Positions 12,101 to 23,125 of a DNA stretch of 64,000 nt are shown one piece after another. Positions within the stretch are counted from its first letter, which is position 1. Each line of letters starts with the position of its first letter. The notes beneath the pieces were generated by a model. It saw only the letters and a program-made list of their open reading frames with translations. It ran no database searches and was not told the origin of the DNA. The translations under genes and the position numbers were made by a program. The DNA lies in contig OX457065.1 in the NCBI GenBank assembly GCA_949752795.1, positions 3,348,001-3,412,000 on the forward strand, read 5' to 3'. Origin of the DNA: Hyperoodon ampullatus. Its lineage: Eukaryota > Chordata > Mammalia > Artiodactyla > Ziphiidae.

Positions 12101-15100
12101 AGAAACTTCTATCAGACAGCATGCTGGTGGAGGCACGGGAGGCCTCGGATGAAGACCTGCTGGTGGTGCACACAAGACGCTATCTCAACGAGCTGAAGGT
12201 ACAGGGCCTGGGGGCTGCCGGCCAGAAGGATGGGCTGGAGGAGGGGGCCGCTTTGCCTGGGGATGCACAGCCTCGACGGGCTCCATTCCTGTCCCTATGC
12301 AGGGGGAGCATGTGAGTCTGTGATCCCCAACAGGAGAGAGGTGTCCTAGAAAGGCAGATACCGGGGATGGGCTAGGCTACTACTCCAGGGGATAGTGGGC
12401 TCCCCATCCTTGGGAGTATGAAAGCAGGGATGGCCATGTGGGGTTGAACCTTCATTGGGCTTCTGCCTCAGTGACTTTCAATCTGTGCTATGTGGACAGG
12501 CCTCAAAGACCCCTGCTGGGAGATGATGGGTGGGGGGGCCCCAGTCCCTTGTCCCCATTCAACCAAAGCTATTCCACTTTGGCCTATTTTTACCTTGGGC
12601 TAAAGTATAAGATGCTGTTTCAAGGGCTTCTGCAGTTAAAGACGTGTTGGAAACTGTTGGGCTGAAAACGAGTTTTTACGCCCCAGGGCCCAGCAGGGAA
12701 CATAAACAAGTGGTGGGTGGTGTCTGGGACAACTGGAGCTCCAACCCTTCCCAAGCTGGTGGCTGCAGCCCAGCCTCCACCGTGGGCCCAGCTTTCAAAG
12801 GGAAGCCAGAAATCCAGATCGTTAAGTGACGGTTCCTGATTTCTTAATGTAGCAGCTCATTGGAAGATTTTTGAATCCCACCTGCAGACCACATGGGGTC
12901 TGCCCGTGGTGACCTCCTCCTAGAGGAGCTGCATGGCTCTCGTCAGTGTGGTTCTGAGGGTAGAGGCGTTCAGTCAGTCCCCTGTGTGGGAGAAGACGGC
13001 AGGCTGGGCTCGGGGTAGCATCAGAACCTGGTGCGTCAGGGATGCCACAGGTTCTCTGTCCCCAAGGGCGTGGAGTCCTGACCCCTGACTGCTAGGCTTC
13101 CCAGCAGGACTCATCTTAGACTCAGAGCTAGAGTGGGCGCCAGAGGTCACCAGGCTTGTCCCCCATAGGTGGAAACACCTAGGCCCAGAAAGAGGCCCCA
13201 CCTGCTCAAGGTCACCTGGGAAGTCCAGCAGGCCCGGGGGAGACCCCAGGCAGGGCATCCGGTCAGGTCTTCTGGGTTCCTGGCCATGGAAGCTGCCCTC
13301 CATCCTCCTCCACGCTGGCCTGACCTGTGAGAATTCTAGATGGATCCGTGACAGTGTGAGCTCATGAAAGATTACCAGGAAGAGGTTGAAACCTGGCTCC
13401 CGGGAGAGCGAGGTGTGCGAGGCCTTGGCACGAAGCCCAGCACTTGGCTGCTCTGGTTTCCCAGGGCCCAGACATGCGTGGTCACAGCCCAGCAGCTGGG
13501 TCAGGAGGACGTGCCTGCCAGAGTCCAGAGGGTGAGGGTGGGGGCAGGGAGAGACCAGAACAGAGTGGCGCCAGGCTGGAGCCAGTGCCAGGATAACGCT
13601 GGGGATGGGGGATGGGCTCCAGGGCTCCATCCGTTTGAGGGACTTTTCAGGGAACAGTGTGGGACTGACTGCATGCCTGGCCTTGGGACCCCAGAAGCCT
13701 GAAGGCAGCTTACTATGTGATAAGCAATAATGCAAACAAGTAGAGCCCCAAATAGAAAATTGAGGTCAAGGACAGGAGGAGAATTCAGATATGCCAGCAT
13801 AACCAAGATGCTATGGTTGTGCCATGTATTTGGAGCTCCCTGGCAGCCAGAGCAAAAGGAGAAACATGATTTCCACATGACCTACTAAGGTGGAGAAGTA
13901 TTCAGTCATGCAGCACGTCTATATCGAATACTGACTGTGCACTGGGTGCCAAAAAAAAAAAAAGAATAAGCAAGTTTTCCTGTTCCCATGGATTTGTATT
14001 TCATTATAGAAGACTGAAAATAAAGAAGTAACCGTACAAGAGCATTTCAGAGACCACCAAGGGCTATGAAGGGAAAAGAAAAAAAACGGTAATTAGGCAG
14101 AGGTATGCTCGTTTAGCTTGAGCAGTCAGGGAGGGCCTCACAGAGGAGGTGAGGTGTGAGCAGAGATCAAAGAATGAGGAGTAGGTGATACTCATGTGGA
14201 GTTTTAAAAGAAGAATGTCCAGAGTCTCAGGCCTGGAGAGGGAGGGGGCTTGGCCTCCAGAAGGGGAGAGGGTTGCTTGAGTGGCCAGGTTGAAGGGAAT
14301 GAAATGCTGAGGTGGCACGTGATGTGGTCAGGGAGGCCAGCAGCCCTGGTCCACAAGCCCTGCAGGCCTCAGGAGGAGTTTGGATTTTGTTCCAGGTACC
14401 ACAGGAGAGTGATGAGGGGTCATGTGCCCCAGACGCTCAGGTGAGACCCATGCACGTTCCAGGCATTGTCTGGCGTCTAGGGACTGCTCTCGGGAACAGC
14501 TCCCTCGCCCCCGATGTCCACGACGTTTCTTTTCTCTTTTCTCTGCTGCAGGACCCCCAGGGCTGCTTCTCCTCAGCGGTCCTGTGTGTGCCCTGCCCGT
14601 ACTGCCCCATACCCGTGTTCCGGGCTCATGCCTGGCCCTGCACTGGTGTGGCCTTCAATGCTTAATACACTGGGCATTGAAGGAGGTGCAGTGGCCTGAT
14701 GTTTGCCAGATGACGTCCATTCAGGGAAACAAGTGTTTATTGAGCGCCTGCTGTGTGCAAGGCCCAGAGTCGGCCCCACTGAGGGTGGGGTTTGGGTCGG
14801 GCCAGGGCCAGGCTCCTGCCTGGTGCTGACTCTGTGACAGTTGGCCGTGGGGCGCCGGGTGGTGGGACGCAGACCCGACATGTAGTCCCTGTGTACCCTG
14901 CGCTGGGCAGTGCTCGGGACACATTTATGTAGCGAGTGTTTAGAGCACCAGGCTGTGCTCTGGGTGCAGGGTGATGGCGGAACAAAAGAGACTGAATCCC
15001 TCTCTCGATGGGACGGAGTTGGTGTGTTAAAAGGCGCTCAGTGCCTTGGGGAAAGGACAGCGGGAAAGGGGGTGGGGAGGACCGCCCTTCAAAATGGGCC

Positions 15101-18100
15101 GGGGGTCTCACTGCCATGTGACCGTGGACTGAGGGCCCTGAGGGAGTGGGCTCGGTGGGCATCTGGGGGTAGGGCATTCCGAGCAGAAGGATCAGCAAGT
15201 GCAAAGGCCCTGAGGCAGGAGTATCTTCAGTGTGCTCCAGCAGCAGCGAGGACTAAGCGACTGGATCGGAGGAATGGGAGGGAGACGGTAAGAGGTGGGG
15301 TCGGAAAATGATCGGGGCCAGACCACGGAGGGCCTGTGGCCGCTGTGGCTTTGCTCTGAAGGAGGTGGGAGCCCAGGAGTGTTTCAAGCAGGGGGACGTG
15401 ATCTGACCTAGATTTTAACAGGATTGCTTGGCAGCTGTGATGGGAATGGTTGAGACCAGTCTGTCGGAACAAAAGCAGGGAGCCTGGGAGGGAGCAGGTG
15501 GTGGCAATGATCCTGGTGAGAGAGCCCGGCCTCTCAGATGAGGCTGGAAGCAGCTGTGGCCTGGGGGGGCGGGGTACGTGGCAGAACTTGGGGTTTGTTA
15601 TGAAGTTGGAACAATAGGATTTTCTTTTGTTCAGATTGGGTGTGGGGTCTGCAAGCCAAGGAAGCCAAGGATGCCAAGGATGTCCCAGAAATTGTGGCTG
15701 GAGCCCCAGGGAGTCTGGGCACAACTTGGGCCTCGTTGTTGCCCTCACAGCGCCCGGCGTCTGTGGGAGAAGAGACACAGGTCCCCGTGTGTGCCACGGA
15801 GCAGCCGGGGGGACGAGTCTCAGAGAGTCCCAGGGAAATAGGACGCCCGGGGTTACAGGATCAGCTTCTCCATTTCTGCAGACAAAAAAAAAAAAAGGCC
15901 ATCGGGATTTTGGCAGGGATTGTGCATCTGTACATGAATTAGGAGAGAAATGACATCTATACAATGTTAGGTCTTCCAGCCCATGAACACAAGATGTCTT
16001 TCCACTTACTTAGATCTTCTTTAAGTTCTTTCAGCGGCGTTTTGTAGTTTTCCGTGTATGAGGCTTATACCTGCTTGGTAAATTTATTCTTTTTGAAGGT
16101 GTTGTAAATGAAATTGCTTTCTTAATTTCTGTCTGGGGCTATGGCTTCCTCTTTCATTCTCTGTCCCCTGCTGGCTTGCTGAGAGTGGGAGGGGGGCAGC
16201 GACTCAGGTGTTTTCCTTCAGGGGCTCGTTGCTCACTTACTCGTAGCGAACAGTGGTTCCCTGCCTCACGTGTGCCGGACCAGTGCTGGGTGATGGGCTT
16301 GGCGGGACAGATGGGTGGAGCTGGCCGTCTTCCCCTCTCTGGGCCTGCCCCCTACCACACACGCATACACATGTATGCACGTGCATATGCACACCTGTGC
16401 ACGCGTGCACGAACACACACACACACACACACACACACATCTTGCAGCTGTCCAGACAGACCATGTTCTCCCTCTCCCCAGCAAGGCTGTCGTGTTGCAT
16501 ATCAGCGCCTCCCCGCTAGGCTGCTATGTGTCCGTGAGGCCAGGAGTAGTGCCTTCTTGGGACCTGCAGCCTAGCAGGCGCTTAGTAAATATCTAAGTGC
16601 CCCAAGTGCCGGGGCCCCTCCAGGGCTCTGCTTGGGGTCAGTGCAGAGAAGGGTCTGGACCTCGGGCGTTCCCAGGCAGGCAGGAGATGGTCTAGGAGCG
16701 GGGTGCATGGATGCTTGCCCAGGGCTCGGGAGGTTATAGGGAAGGCTGTGTCCTTATCTTGGTGCAGACGCCTTCTGGGTGCCCCAGACCCTCCTGCCTC
16801 AGCAGTGGAGGATGAGGACATCCAGCCCCATTTGAAGGGATGAGTGATTCCCCGTGGATGGAGAGGCTGTGCGGTGCCTGGAGAGAGGAGCCCTGGGCGT
16901 CCAGTCCTGGCTCCGTCAGTGACTCCCTGTGGCCTTGGAAGGAAAGATCCTCCCCCCAGCCCCCGCCTCTCCGGGGCCTCGGTGCCCCTCTGTGCAGTGG
17001 GCGGGCTGGGCCAGTTCTGGGTGGGCTCCGTGGTGACCTGGAGTCCCCTGCAGCTCTCCTTTTGGGCACAAGAGGGCAGCCGAGGGCCTTGGAGCCCGAG
17101 GACCGAGGGCTGACTTAGCTTTAAGGAGAGTGCGGTTGTGAGCATCTCTGTACTGAGCCCAAAGCTCAGCCACGGTGGGAGCTCCCATTTCTCACCCAAG
17201 GAGCTGCGCTCGCCCGGAGTCCCCCCCCGCCCCCGCCACCCCGAAGCTGGCCCAGGGGGAATCTGCTTCCCCACTGCTGCCTCTGGGCTCACCAGGCAGA
17301 GGGAGGCCAATGGCCCGCATCTCTTTCCACAGTGGTCCTTTGCTGTCGCAACCATCACAGAAATCCCCCCTGTCATCTTCCTGCCCAACTTCCTGGTACA
17401 GAGGAAGGTGCTGAAGCCCCTCCGGACCCAGACGGGAGGAACCATAATGGTAGGTGGGGAGCTGGTGGGGGGAGCAGCGGCTGGGCTGGGCCCTCCACCC
17501 CAGGCTCCTTCCCACCCTGGGTCTTTGCCCACCCTGGGCTCTCCATATAGAATGCCTTGTGCTGCTGAGTAGTTGAGCAAAATCCTAAATATTCCTCAAG
17601 GCGGCAAAAAGAACTCTGTCTTCCAAAGCCTCTCCTGCCTGGCTTGGACATTAGAATTCACTGTTCTGCCCTCAAGACCACCTGTTAGAGTTACCGTCTT
17701 TGCTGGTGTATAAGATGTATCCTCACCCCCCGGAGAGTATGTCCTAAAACTGTGACTCTAAGCTACTCAAATTTCAGATGGAAACAAACCCCTATGACGT
17801 CAGCGATGGATGGTGCCCCTCCCTCCCATCGTGGGTGTGACCATCACAAACACTTGCAGCAAAACTGGGTTTCACATTCTGTGTGTAGTTTTCTCTAAAA
17901 TTCGCCACAGACTGCTGAGTTGATTGGAGGCAGAGGAGCTGAAATGGTTTGAATGTACAATGATCTAACCCAGACAGGCGTCAATACCTGCTGACCCCTG
18001 TAGTTTTCTTTTTAGCTTTGCAAATTTGTGCATTTTGAAAGTTTATTAGAATATTACTGCTTACCCCAAAATTATGATTTCCTACAAGATTTCAGTATTA

Positions 18101-21100
18101 AGGCGACAGTATTTCCAGGAACAAAAATTTGTCCATTTTCCCTTTAAAAGCTGCCCGAGAATCCTTGTCAGCTCACGTTCCATCCTAAGAGCTGAACTTT
18201 GATTTCCTCCAGTTTCCTCACCAAATTGCACAGGGGCTTACGCATGTCTCATAAGCCAGCCAGTTCGGGGTTTGCTGGGGGTGGGTGGGTGCTTCCTGTA
18301 TCCGACCTCCCAGCTCATCCCCACCTTGGAGCTGGCTGGAAATGGTGTTTATGGGGTGAGTGATTCAATGAATAAGTAAGTGAAGGAAGTGGCTGCCCGC
18401 ACCCCTCATCCTGTGCTTGTTTCCAAAGGCGGGGAAGCTGGCCGTGGAGCGAGGCTGGGCCATCAACATAGGTGAGTGCCCCGTGGCCTGGCCTGGGTCC
18501 TGGGGGCAGCAGCTCTGGTGCCACTGTGGACAGGGGTGGCCACGATGGCAAAGCTGCCTCCTGACCCAGGGATGGTGACGTGCCCACGCGGGGTCAGCTG
18601 ACTTAGGCAACCTGGAGCCGGAGCCGTCCCTGGGAGCTGAGCGGGGAGGGGGCCCTGGGAGGAAGGTGGGAGGGGGGTGTCTGGGCCTTGAGCCTGGCCC
18701 TGGCAACACCTCGGCTGTCCTCGCAGGCGGCGGCTTCCACCACTGCTCCAGCGACCGGGGCGGGGGCTTCTGCGCCTACGCAGACATCACGCTCGCCATC
18801 AAGGTGTGCCCGAGAGCATGTTGGGGGGTCGCCTCCGAGAGCCTCCCTGGAATCCCCCAATCTGGTGTGCTCACCCCGTATTGTAGAGAAGGCAGCTGAG
18901 GCCCAGAAGGGGCGGGAGCTCGCCCGGGTCCCTCAACCGGGCTGGGACCCAAACCCAGATCTGACACTTGCTTTTTCATGTTGCCTGAGATGGTCCAGAG
19001 GTGACAGCCTTCAACAGTTGGCAGGGGACCGAGGGGGACAGCTTCCATGTCAATATAAAATTATGAGAAGGGTGAGACCGAGATAGAAATAATGACCCTG
19101 ATGGCGGTGACAACAGCTGGCATTTACCACGGGCCCGGCCCTGTGGCCACCTCCGTTCTCCAGGGCTCGGCCCTGCATCCTCACGTTTCACAGGATGAGG
19201 AGACGAGGAAATGGGCCCAGAGGGCCGAGGGCACAGCCGGGAGGGGCAGAGCGGGCAGCGGTCTCCACGTGTGTCAGACCGCAGTGCTGCCTCGGCGCCC
19301 ATGCCTGGCCTTGTGCTGGGGGTCGGCACGGGCCCCGTGGCTCCTGTCCCCACGGGGCACGGGGACTAAGGAGGAGGAGGGACAAGTGAGCAGACCCTGG
19401 TCATTCGGAGAGGGGGACGCAAGGAGACCTTCTTGGGGGGGGGAAGGAGGGCTGCTCAGAGGAGGAGGCTTTAGGGCTGGGCCGTGTAGGAAGGCGGAGA
19501 CGGCAGAATGAAGTTCCAGGCACAGCCTTGAGGGGGGTTCCCCGCTCTGCACCCCACGCATTTCCCTGGGAATCCTGAGCTGTCGCGGAGGGCCAACCCT
19601 CAACCTCCTCACCTCTGGCCCTTCAGGGCACAGCACGTGCCCCTCCAGGGAGCCTTCCCTGAATACGCACACAGGCTTCTCCAGAGCCAAACAGCTCCCC
19701 AGGGCTCTGCCTGGTGGCCTGATCTCCCATAAGCATGTACAGGCTTCGGCCCGCCCCCCGCTAAGTGGGAGCCCCTGCAGGGCTGTGTCCTCTGGCCCGT
19801 GTGGCCCTTACCTCTCCGCTCTCCGCTCTCCCGCCCTGGGCAGTTTCTGTTTGAGCGAGTGGAGGGTGTCTCCAGAGCCACCATCGTTGATCTCGATGCC
19901 CATCAGGTGAGTGCCTCGCGGGGCCTAGGGTCCCCCAGGCCCGCCCCCCAGGCCACCTCCCCGCACTCCCCAGCTGCCTCTGATGCGCAACACCGTGCTG
20001 TGGGCTCCCCTCCCCCAGGAACATCCCCCGAGCCCCAGGCTGGGCCTCTGCCGCCCGCACCCAGGCACGTGGGGTTTATCCTGGGGTGTGGTTGGGGGTG
20101 CCTTTCCCGGGGCACTTGCCTGTGAGTGGCTTCCGTGTGTTCCCCACAGGGCAACGGGCACGAGCGGGACTTCATGGGTGACAAGCGCGTGTACATCATG
20201 GACGTTTACAACCGCCACATCTACCCTGGGGACCGCTTTGCCAAGCGTAAGCTGCCCTGTCCCTCAGCCCCAGGGCCTCTTGCTTGGATGGGGCTCTCTC
20301 CGGGGCATTTCCTACATGCTGGGGCCTGCAGAGGTCCCTTCGTTTATTTATCCTCAGCATCCCTGCGAGGGGGAGACGAGGAAACAGACCTAAAAAGGTC
20401 ACTTGACCCACCCAAGACCACATAAACACTGTGAGTCCTTCTATTGGGGTAACCATCAGAAGACTAAAGTAGACTTTTCTCCTAGGTATGCAGCTGTCTG
20501 GTCAAAAACAGGGAAGGACAAAAAAGAAAAAAGAAGGAAAAATACATAAATAGAAAATATAAAATAAGATGGCAGAAATCAGTTCAAATATAATAGTTAC
20601 TAAGTAAATGCAGGTGGATTCATTAAAAGGTAGAGACTCTCAGAGGAGCTTTGGAAACACAGGGACCTGCCCACGCTGTGGGGAGGGGACATTTATGCAG
20701 TAAGTGCCGGCGGGTCTGCTGTGGGTACATCAGCCACTTTGCCGCCCCGGGGACCCATTTCTGAACTGCATGTCAGACGTTCTGGATTTGGACCCAAGGG
20801 CACATGGGGTGTCCGTGCATCCAGGCAGGGGCTTACGGAGACAGTGGGCGCAGACGCCCGACGTGGGTCCCTGAATCCCCCTTCTTTTCCTTTGGGTCCC
20901 CCCTTGCCGCTCGTGTGCTCTTTTTTTAGCTTAGTTTTGGGTGAGTGAGAGGCCGTGCACTGGGGAGTCAGATGGGGAAATGGGCCGTGCTTGCCCTCCC
21001 CAGCCTCAGTGTCCCACCTCTGCACATTGGGGCTATTGCTGTCTCCCTCGCAGAGGCCATCAGGCGGAAGGTGGAGCTGGAGTGGGGCACGGAGGATGAC

Positions 21101-21642
21101 GAGTACCTGAGGACGGTGGAGAGGAACCTGGAGAAAGCCCTCCAGGAGCACCCACCCGACGTGGTGGTGTACAACGCGGGCACTGACGTCCTGGAGGGGG
21201 ACCGCCTCGGGGGGCTGGCCATCAGTCCGCAGGTACCTCCTGACCCTGGGGCAGGGGAGGCTCCGGGGACACAGCAGCATCAGGGAAGGTGGGCAGCACT
21301 GGTGCTTCTCTTGAAGCCAGAGGGGAAGGGCAAAAGCAGCAGCAGTCTGGAACAGGGTTAGACCTGCGGCAGGACTTTCCAGGATCTGGGACTGCCTGAG
21401 CCAGCCTTCCCCATCCCCCACACCAGGGTGTCGTGAAGCGGGATGAGCTGGTGTTCCGGCTGGTCCGAGGCCACCAGGTGCCCATCCTCATGGTGACCTC
21501 GGGTGGGTACCAGAAGCGTACAGCCCGCATCATTGCCGACTCCATCCTTAATTTGTATGGCCAGGGGCTCATCGGGCCCCAGTCAGCCAACGTCTCAGCA
21601 CAGAACTCAGACGCACCCCTGCTGCCCCTGGAGGTGCCCTGA
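8680..21642 (+). CDS. HDAC11: Histone deacetylase 11 (class IV lysine deacylase), complete, ten coding exons
   Basis: Joining 8680-8681, 9652-9800, 12098-12198, 17333-17449, 18429-18471, 18727-18803, 19844-19906, 20150-20246, 21054-21232 and 21427-21642 gives 1044 nt, or 347 residues plus TGA, the length of human HDAC11 as I know it. All introns are GT-AG and phases agree at every junction. The zinc/catalytic set is intact at the expected positions: His142-His143 in [14 protein letters not shown], Asp181 and His183 in DLDAHQGNGH, Asp261 in [14 protein letters not shown] and Tyr304 in TSGGYQKR. The protein is a single arginase-like deacetylase domain, without signal peptide or membrane segment. 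Family knowledge: HDAC11 is the only class IV HDAC, nuclear and cytosolic, zinc-dependent, with efficient removal of long-chain fatty acyl groups from lysine and weak deacetylase activity. The first residues read [11 protein letters not shown]. No frameshift or premature stop is seen, so the gene looks functional. Confidence 0.97.
8682..9651 (+). other. HDAC11: HDAC11 intron 1
   Basis: This intron starts with GTGAGT. Its first half is still CpG island; the second half (about 9300-9500) is a MIR-like relic. The first in-frame codon after the start codon in unspliced RNA is TGA (8683-8685). Confidence 0.85.
9300..9495 (+). repeat. MIR SINE in HDAC11 intron 1
   Basis: It contains ACACCTGGGTTCACATCTG, GTGTGACCTTGGGC and, at the end, GGAGCTCAGTAAGGAGC with TATTATTACTG. 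Confidence 0.65.
9652..9800 (+). CDS. HDAC11: HDAC11 coding exon 2
   Basis: This 149-nt exon encodes residues 1-50 plus one base. The peptide includes [13 protein letters not shown] and [13 protein letters not shown], the N-terminal start of the deacetylase domain. The acceptor is an AG at 9650-9651 and the donor GTATGG is at 9801. The polypyrimidine tract is weak (a TCTGTCCCTGTGCCC stretch before ATGGAAG), but phase and protein identity leave little doubt. Confidence 0.95.
9801..12097 (+). other. HDAC11: HDAC11 intron 2
   Basis: This 2.3-kb intron contains old repeat-like segments, an AT-rich part around 10,310-10,760, and unique GC-rich sequence before exon 3. No further exon is recognised. 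Confidence 0.85.
12098..12198 (+). CDS. HDAC11: HDAC11 coding exon 3
   Basis: This 101-nt exon encodes residues 51-84, including [20 protein letters not shown] and RRYLNELK. The acceptor TTTCAG ends at 12097 and the donor GTACAG starts at 12199. The LVVH/RYLNELK segment is the part of the fold that borders the acyl-binding channel in HDAC-family proteins. Confidence 0.96.
14095..14430 (-). repeat. L2-like fragment, reverse
   Basis: It contains the reverse-L2 text AGTCAGGGAGGGCCTCACAG, AGGAGGTGAGGTGTGAGCAG. The edges are approximate. Confidence 0.55.
14720..15560 (-). repeat. L2-like fragments, reverse
   Basis: It contains AACAAGTGTTTATTGAGCGC, CTGCTGTGTGCAAGGC and later GCAAGTGCAAAGGCCCTGAG, all typical of reverse L2. 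It may be two insertions end to end. Confidence 0.55.
15955..16140 (-). mobile_element. L1 ORF2 fragment, reverse
   Basis: T-rich text with TTTGTAGTTTTCCGTGTATG, GGTAAATTTATTCTTTTTGA and GAAATTGCTTTCTTAATTTC matches the antisense of the L1 reverse-transcriptase frame. It is short and dead. Confidence 0.75.
16413..16439. repeat. (AC)n microsatellite in HDAC11 intron 3
   Basis: A pure run of about 13 AC units, preceded by a degenerate purine-pyrimidine alternation (16,362-16,412) that could adopt Z-DNA. Confidence 0.95.
17333..17449 (+). CDS. HDAC11: HDAC11 coding exon 4
   Basis: This 117-nt phase-0 exon encodes residues 85-123, including [20 protein letters not shown] and [12 protein letters not shown]. 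The acceptor is TTTCCACAG and the donor GTAGGT at 17450. The TQTGGTI motif is conserved across HDACs near the active-site rim. A 332-codon open frame on the opposite strand across this exon is chance. Confidence 0.97.
17450..18428 (+). other. HDAC11: HDAC11 intron 4
   Basis: This intron of about 1 kb has no exon signal inside. It contains a perfect palindromic CRE-type octamer at 17,795-17,802. Confidence 0.85.
17795..17802. promoter_or_regulatory. Perfect CRE octamer TGACGTCA in HDAC11 intron 4
   Basis: This is the palindromic CREB/ATF binding consensus. Other TGACGTC sites in the window lack the last base. Function is not shown by sequence. Confidence 0.5.
18429..18471 (+). CDS. HDAC11: HDAC11 coding exon 5
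   Basis: This 43-nt micro-size exon encodes [14 protein letters not shown] (residues 124-137) plus the first base of Gly138. The acceptor is TCCAAAG and the donor GTGAGT at 18472. It is too short to stand out as an open frame and was placed by homology and phase. Confidence 0.96.
18727..18803 (+). CDS. HDAC11: HDAC11 coding exon 6 (catalytic His-His)
   Basis: This 77-nt exon encodes residues 138-163: [20 protein letters not shown] followed by ITLAIK. It holds His142 and His143, the charge-relay histidine pair. The acceptor is CTCGCAG and the donor GTGTGC at 18804. Confidence 0.97.
18804..19843 (+). other. HDAC11: HDAC11 intron 6
   Basis: This intron of about 1 kb contains a MIR-like relic near 19,100-19,230, then G-rich unique sequence. 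No additional exon is seen. Introns 5 (18,472-18,726), 7 (19,907-20,149) and 9 (21,233-21,426) are short and hold nothing recognisable. Confidence 0.8.
19844..19906 (+). CDS. HDAC11: HDAC11 coding exon 7 (zinc ligands)
   Basis: This 63-nt phase-0 exon encodes residues 164-184, [14 protein letters not shown] then VDLDAHQ. Asp181 and His183 of DLDAH are two of the three zinc ligands. The acceptor is TGGGCAG and the donor GTGAGT at 19907. Confidence 0.97.
20150..20246 (+). CDS. HDAC11: HDAC11 coding exon 8
   Basis: This 97-nt exon encodes residues 185-216 plus one base: [20 protein letters not shown] then [12 protein letters not shown]. The acceptor is TCCCCACAG and the donor GTAAGC at 20247. 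Residue 194 reads Gly; from memory human has Asp there, which would be a surface-loop difference. Confidence 0.97.
20247..21053 (+). other. HDAC11: HDAC11 intron 8
   Basis: This 0.8-kb intron contains an A-rich patch at about 20,515-20,590 and otherwise unique sequence. No further exon is recognised. Confidence 0.8.
21054..21232 (+). CDS. HDAC11: HDAC11 coding exon 9 (third zinc ligand)
   Basis: This 179-nt exon encodes residues 217-276. Asp261 in [14 protein letters not shown] completes the zinc site. The helix [16 protein letters not shown] is more divergent from the human sequence as I recall it than the rest. The acceptor is CCTCGCAG and the donor GTACCT at 21233. Confidence 0.97.
21427..21642 (+). 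CDS. HDAC11: HDAC11 coding exon 10 with stop codon
   Basis: This exon encodes residues 277-347 and TGA (21640-21642). Tyr304 in [19 protein letters not shown] is the transition-state tyrosine. The C-terminal tail ends [15 protein letters not shown], with the usual HDAC11 proline-rich end. The acceptor is CACACCAG. Confidence 0.97.
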   Translation, partial: GVVKRDELVFRLVRGHQVPILMVTSGGYQKRTARIIADSILNLYGQGLIGPQSANVSAQNSDAPLLPLEVP

Positions 21643-22210
21643 CCACACTGCCCTCTGCCTGCCGCCCACCTGCCCGCCCGTCCACCTGCCCCTCAGTGCT
21701 CCTCCTTTTCCAAATGAGGGGGGGGACCTCGCGCGCAGCTGCACTCTCCCCACTGGGTGTCGCGGTCTCCGGGCCCTTCTGTGGCTGGGGGCGGAGGGCA
21801 GGGCCTGAGTCCCAGCAAGACCCACACGGTCACGGTCACGGCCTGACCAGGCCCTGAGGAGGCAGCAGTTCTCCCAGGAGGGAGGAGGGCAGTTGAAGCT
21901 CCCAGGTGCAGGGAGGGCCCCCGGGGGGGTGTGTTCTGGTTTTCAAAACAGTGCGACCGTTTCAGACCAAGGAAGCTTCCACCTCTTCCACAGGTGGGCC
22001 CCCTCCCTCCTCTTCTGCACCCTCACCTCCTCCCTTCAGGGGTGGGAGACCTGAGAGGGGGCTGGAGCCAGGCGTCTGGGATCCCTGGATTCCCAGCCAG
22101 CAGGCAGGGGTCCGGGTCCTGGATGTGAGGGGGTGGCAGGGAAGGGGATGCAGGTGGGTTTTCCCATCTGGCTTCTCCTTCAATAAAGCGAGGGCTGGAC
22201 CTGCTGTCCC
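21643..22210 (+). other. HDAC11: HDAC11 3' UTR
   Basis: This is the sequence between the TGA and the AATAAA at 22,182; cleavage is expected about 10-30 nt after it. It is GC-rich with no repeat. The length is inferred from the signal, not observed from transcripts. Confidence 0.75.
22182..22187 (+). terminator. HDAC11: Poly(A) signal AATAAA of HDAC11
   Basis: This is the first canonical AATAAA after the stop codon, 540 nt downstream. GT/G-rich sequence follows within 50 nt, as expected for a downstream element. Confidence 0.8.
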
Positions 22211-23125
22211 AGAGCCCCGCCCTGGTGGGGAGGGGCGGGGAGGCCTGAGGAGCCCCAAACCCCTGCTTCAGCAGCATCTTGCCCGTCCAGGGAGAGCGCC
22301 GGGTTTGGGGGAAAGAACGCTTGGCTCAGGGACAGGCCTTAGCTCTGGAGGCTTGAGGGACAGAGGAAGGTGAGGCCTGGACCAGGTAATTGGGGAGGGA
22401 CGGGTGGCCAAGCTGGGTCCCGCAGGCCCCGAGGCCCAGCTGGGGACTGAGGCGCTGGCGAGGCCAGGCTGGCGTTGCTGGAGGGGAGCAGAGGGTCCCC
22501 GTCCTCCCGGCCTGCGGGCTGTACGCGTAGGGGCTGGGGCGGGGCCCGGCGGGGGCTGCAGCCTCCACTGGGCTCATCCGAAATGCCAGGCCCTGATGTG
22601 CTCTGCCCAGGTGGGCCCTGACCTTGTCGTCAGCTCTACTCTGAAGGGGATGCTTAGGACCCCCAGGAAGCTGGGGGTTGGGGGAGCGTCCACTGCTCCA
22701 TTGCCTGGGTGTGTTCTTAGTGGTCAAAGTGGGTGGGGAGGGAAACAGGGCCGTCCCTGATCGACCCCCCCACGGGACTTGTGCTCATTGCCATCTGGGG
22801 GTCTCCTGAATTCTCCAACCTTCTCCCTCACACCCCCCTCGCCGCTCCCTCTGCTGGAGGGGGCGGGGCAGGAAGGGTTCCAAGATCACCAAGTGTCAAA
22901 CACGCTGAACTCCCGGACCAGACCCGAGGCACTAATTACGGCTTGGACGCCCCAACTGCCCCGCCCCTGCCCTTGGTCCCTGCAACGAACTCGAGGCACC
23001 TAACACCACCTGACCTCCAACACGGCCTGCAGCCTTGGGGGGCAGGTGGCGACGGGCTTGTCACCACGGAGCCTCCGCTCCAGAGAACCATAAAGGCTCT
23101 TTTGATCCGACCTGGCTGCCGTGTG

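Larger units (their letters stand above)
12199..17332 (+). other. HDAC11: HDAC11 intron 3, the largest
   Basis: This 5.1-kb intron carries reverse-oriented L2-like fragments (about 14,095-14,430 and 14,720-15,560), a reverse L1 ORF2 fragment (about 15,955-16,140) and an (AC)n microsatellite at 16,413-16,439. Several long open frames on both strands have no recognisable protein and are treated as chance. Confidence 0.85.

Noticed and set aside
12974..13735. 253-codon minus-strand open frame in HDAC11 intron 3
   Set aside because: No domain, no splice support and chance-level composition.
16582..17580. 332-codon minus-strand open frame opposite HDAC11 exon 4
   Set aside because: It lies antisense to a real exon and flanking intron, has no known domain and has low-complexity composition.
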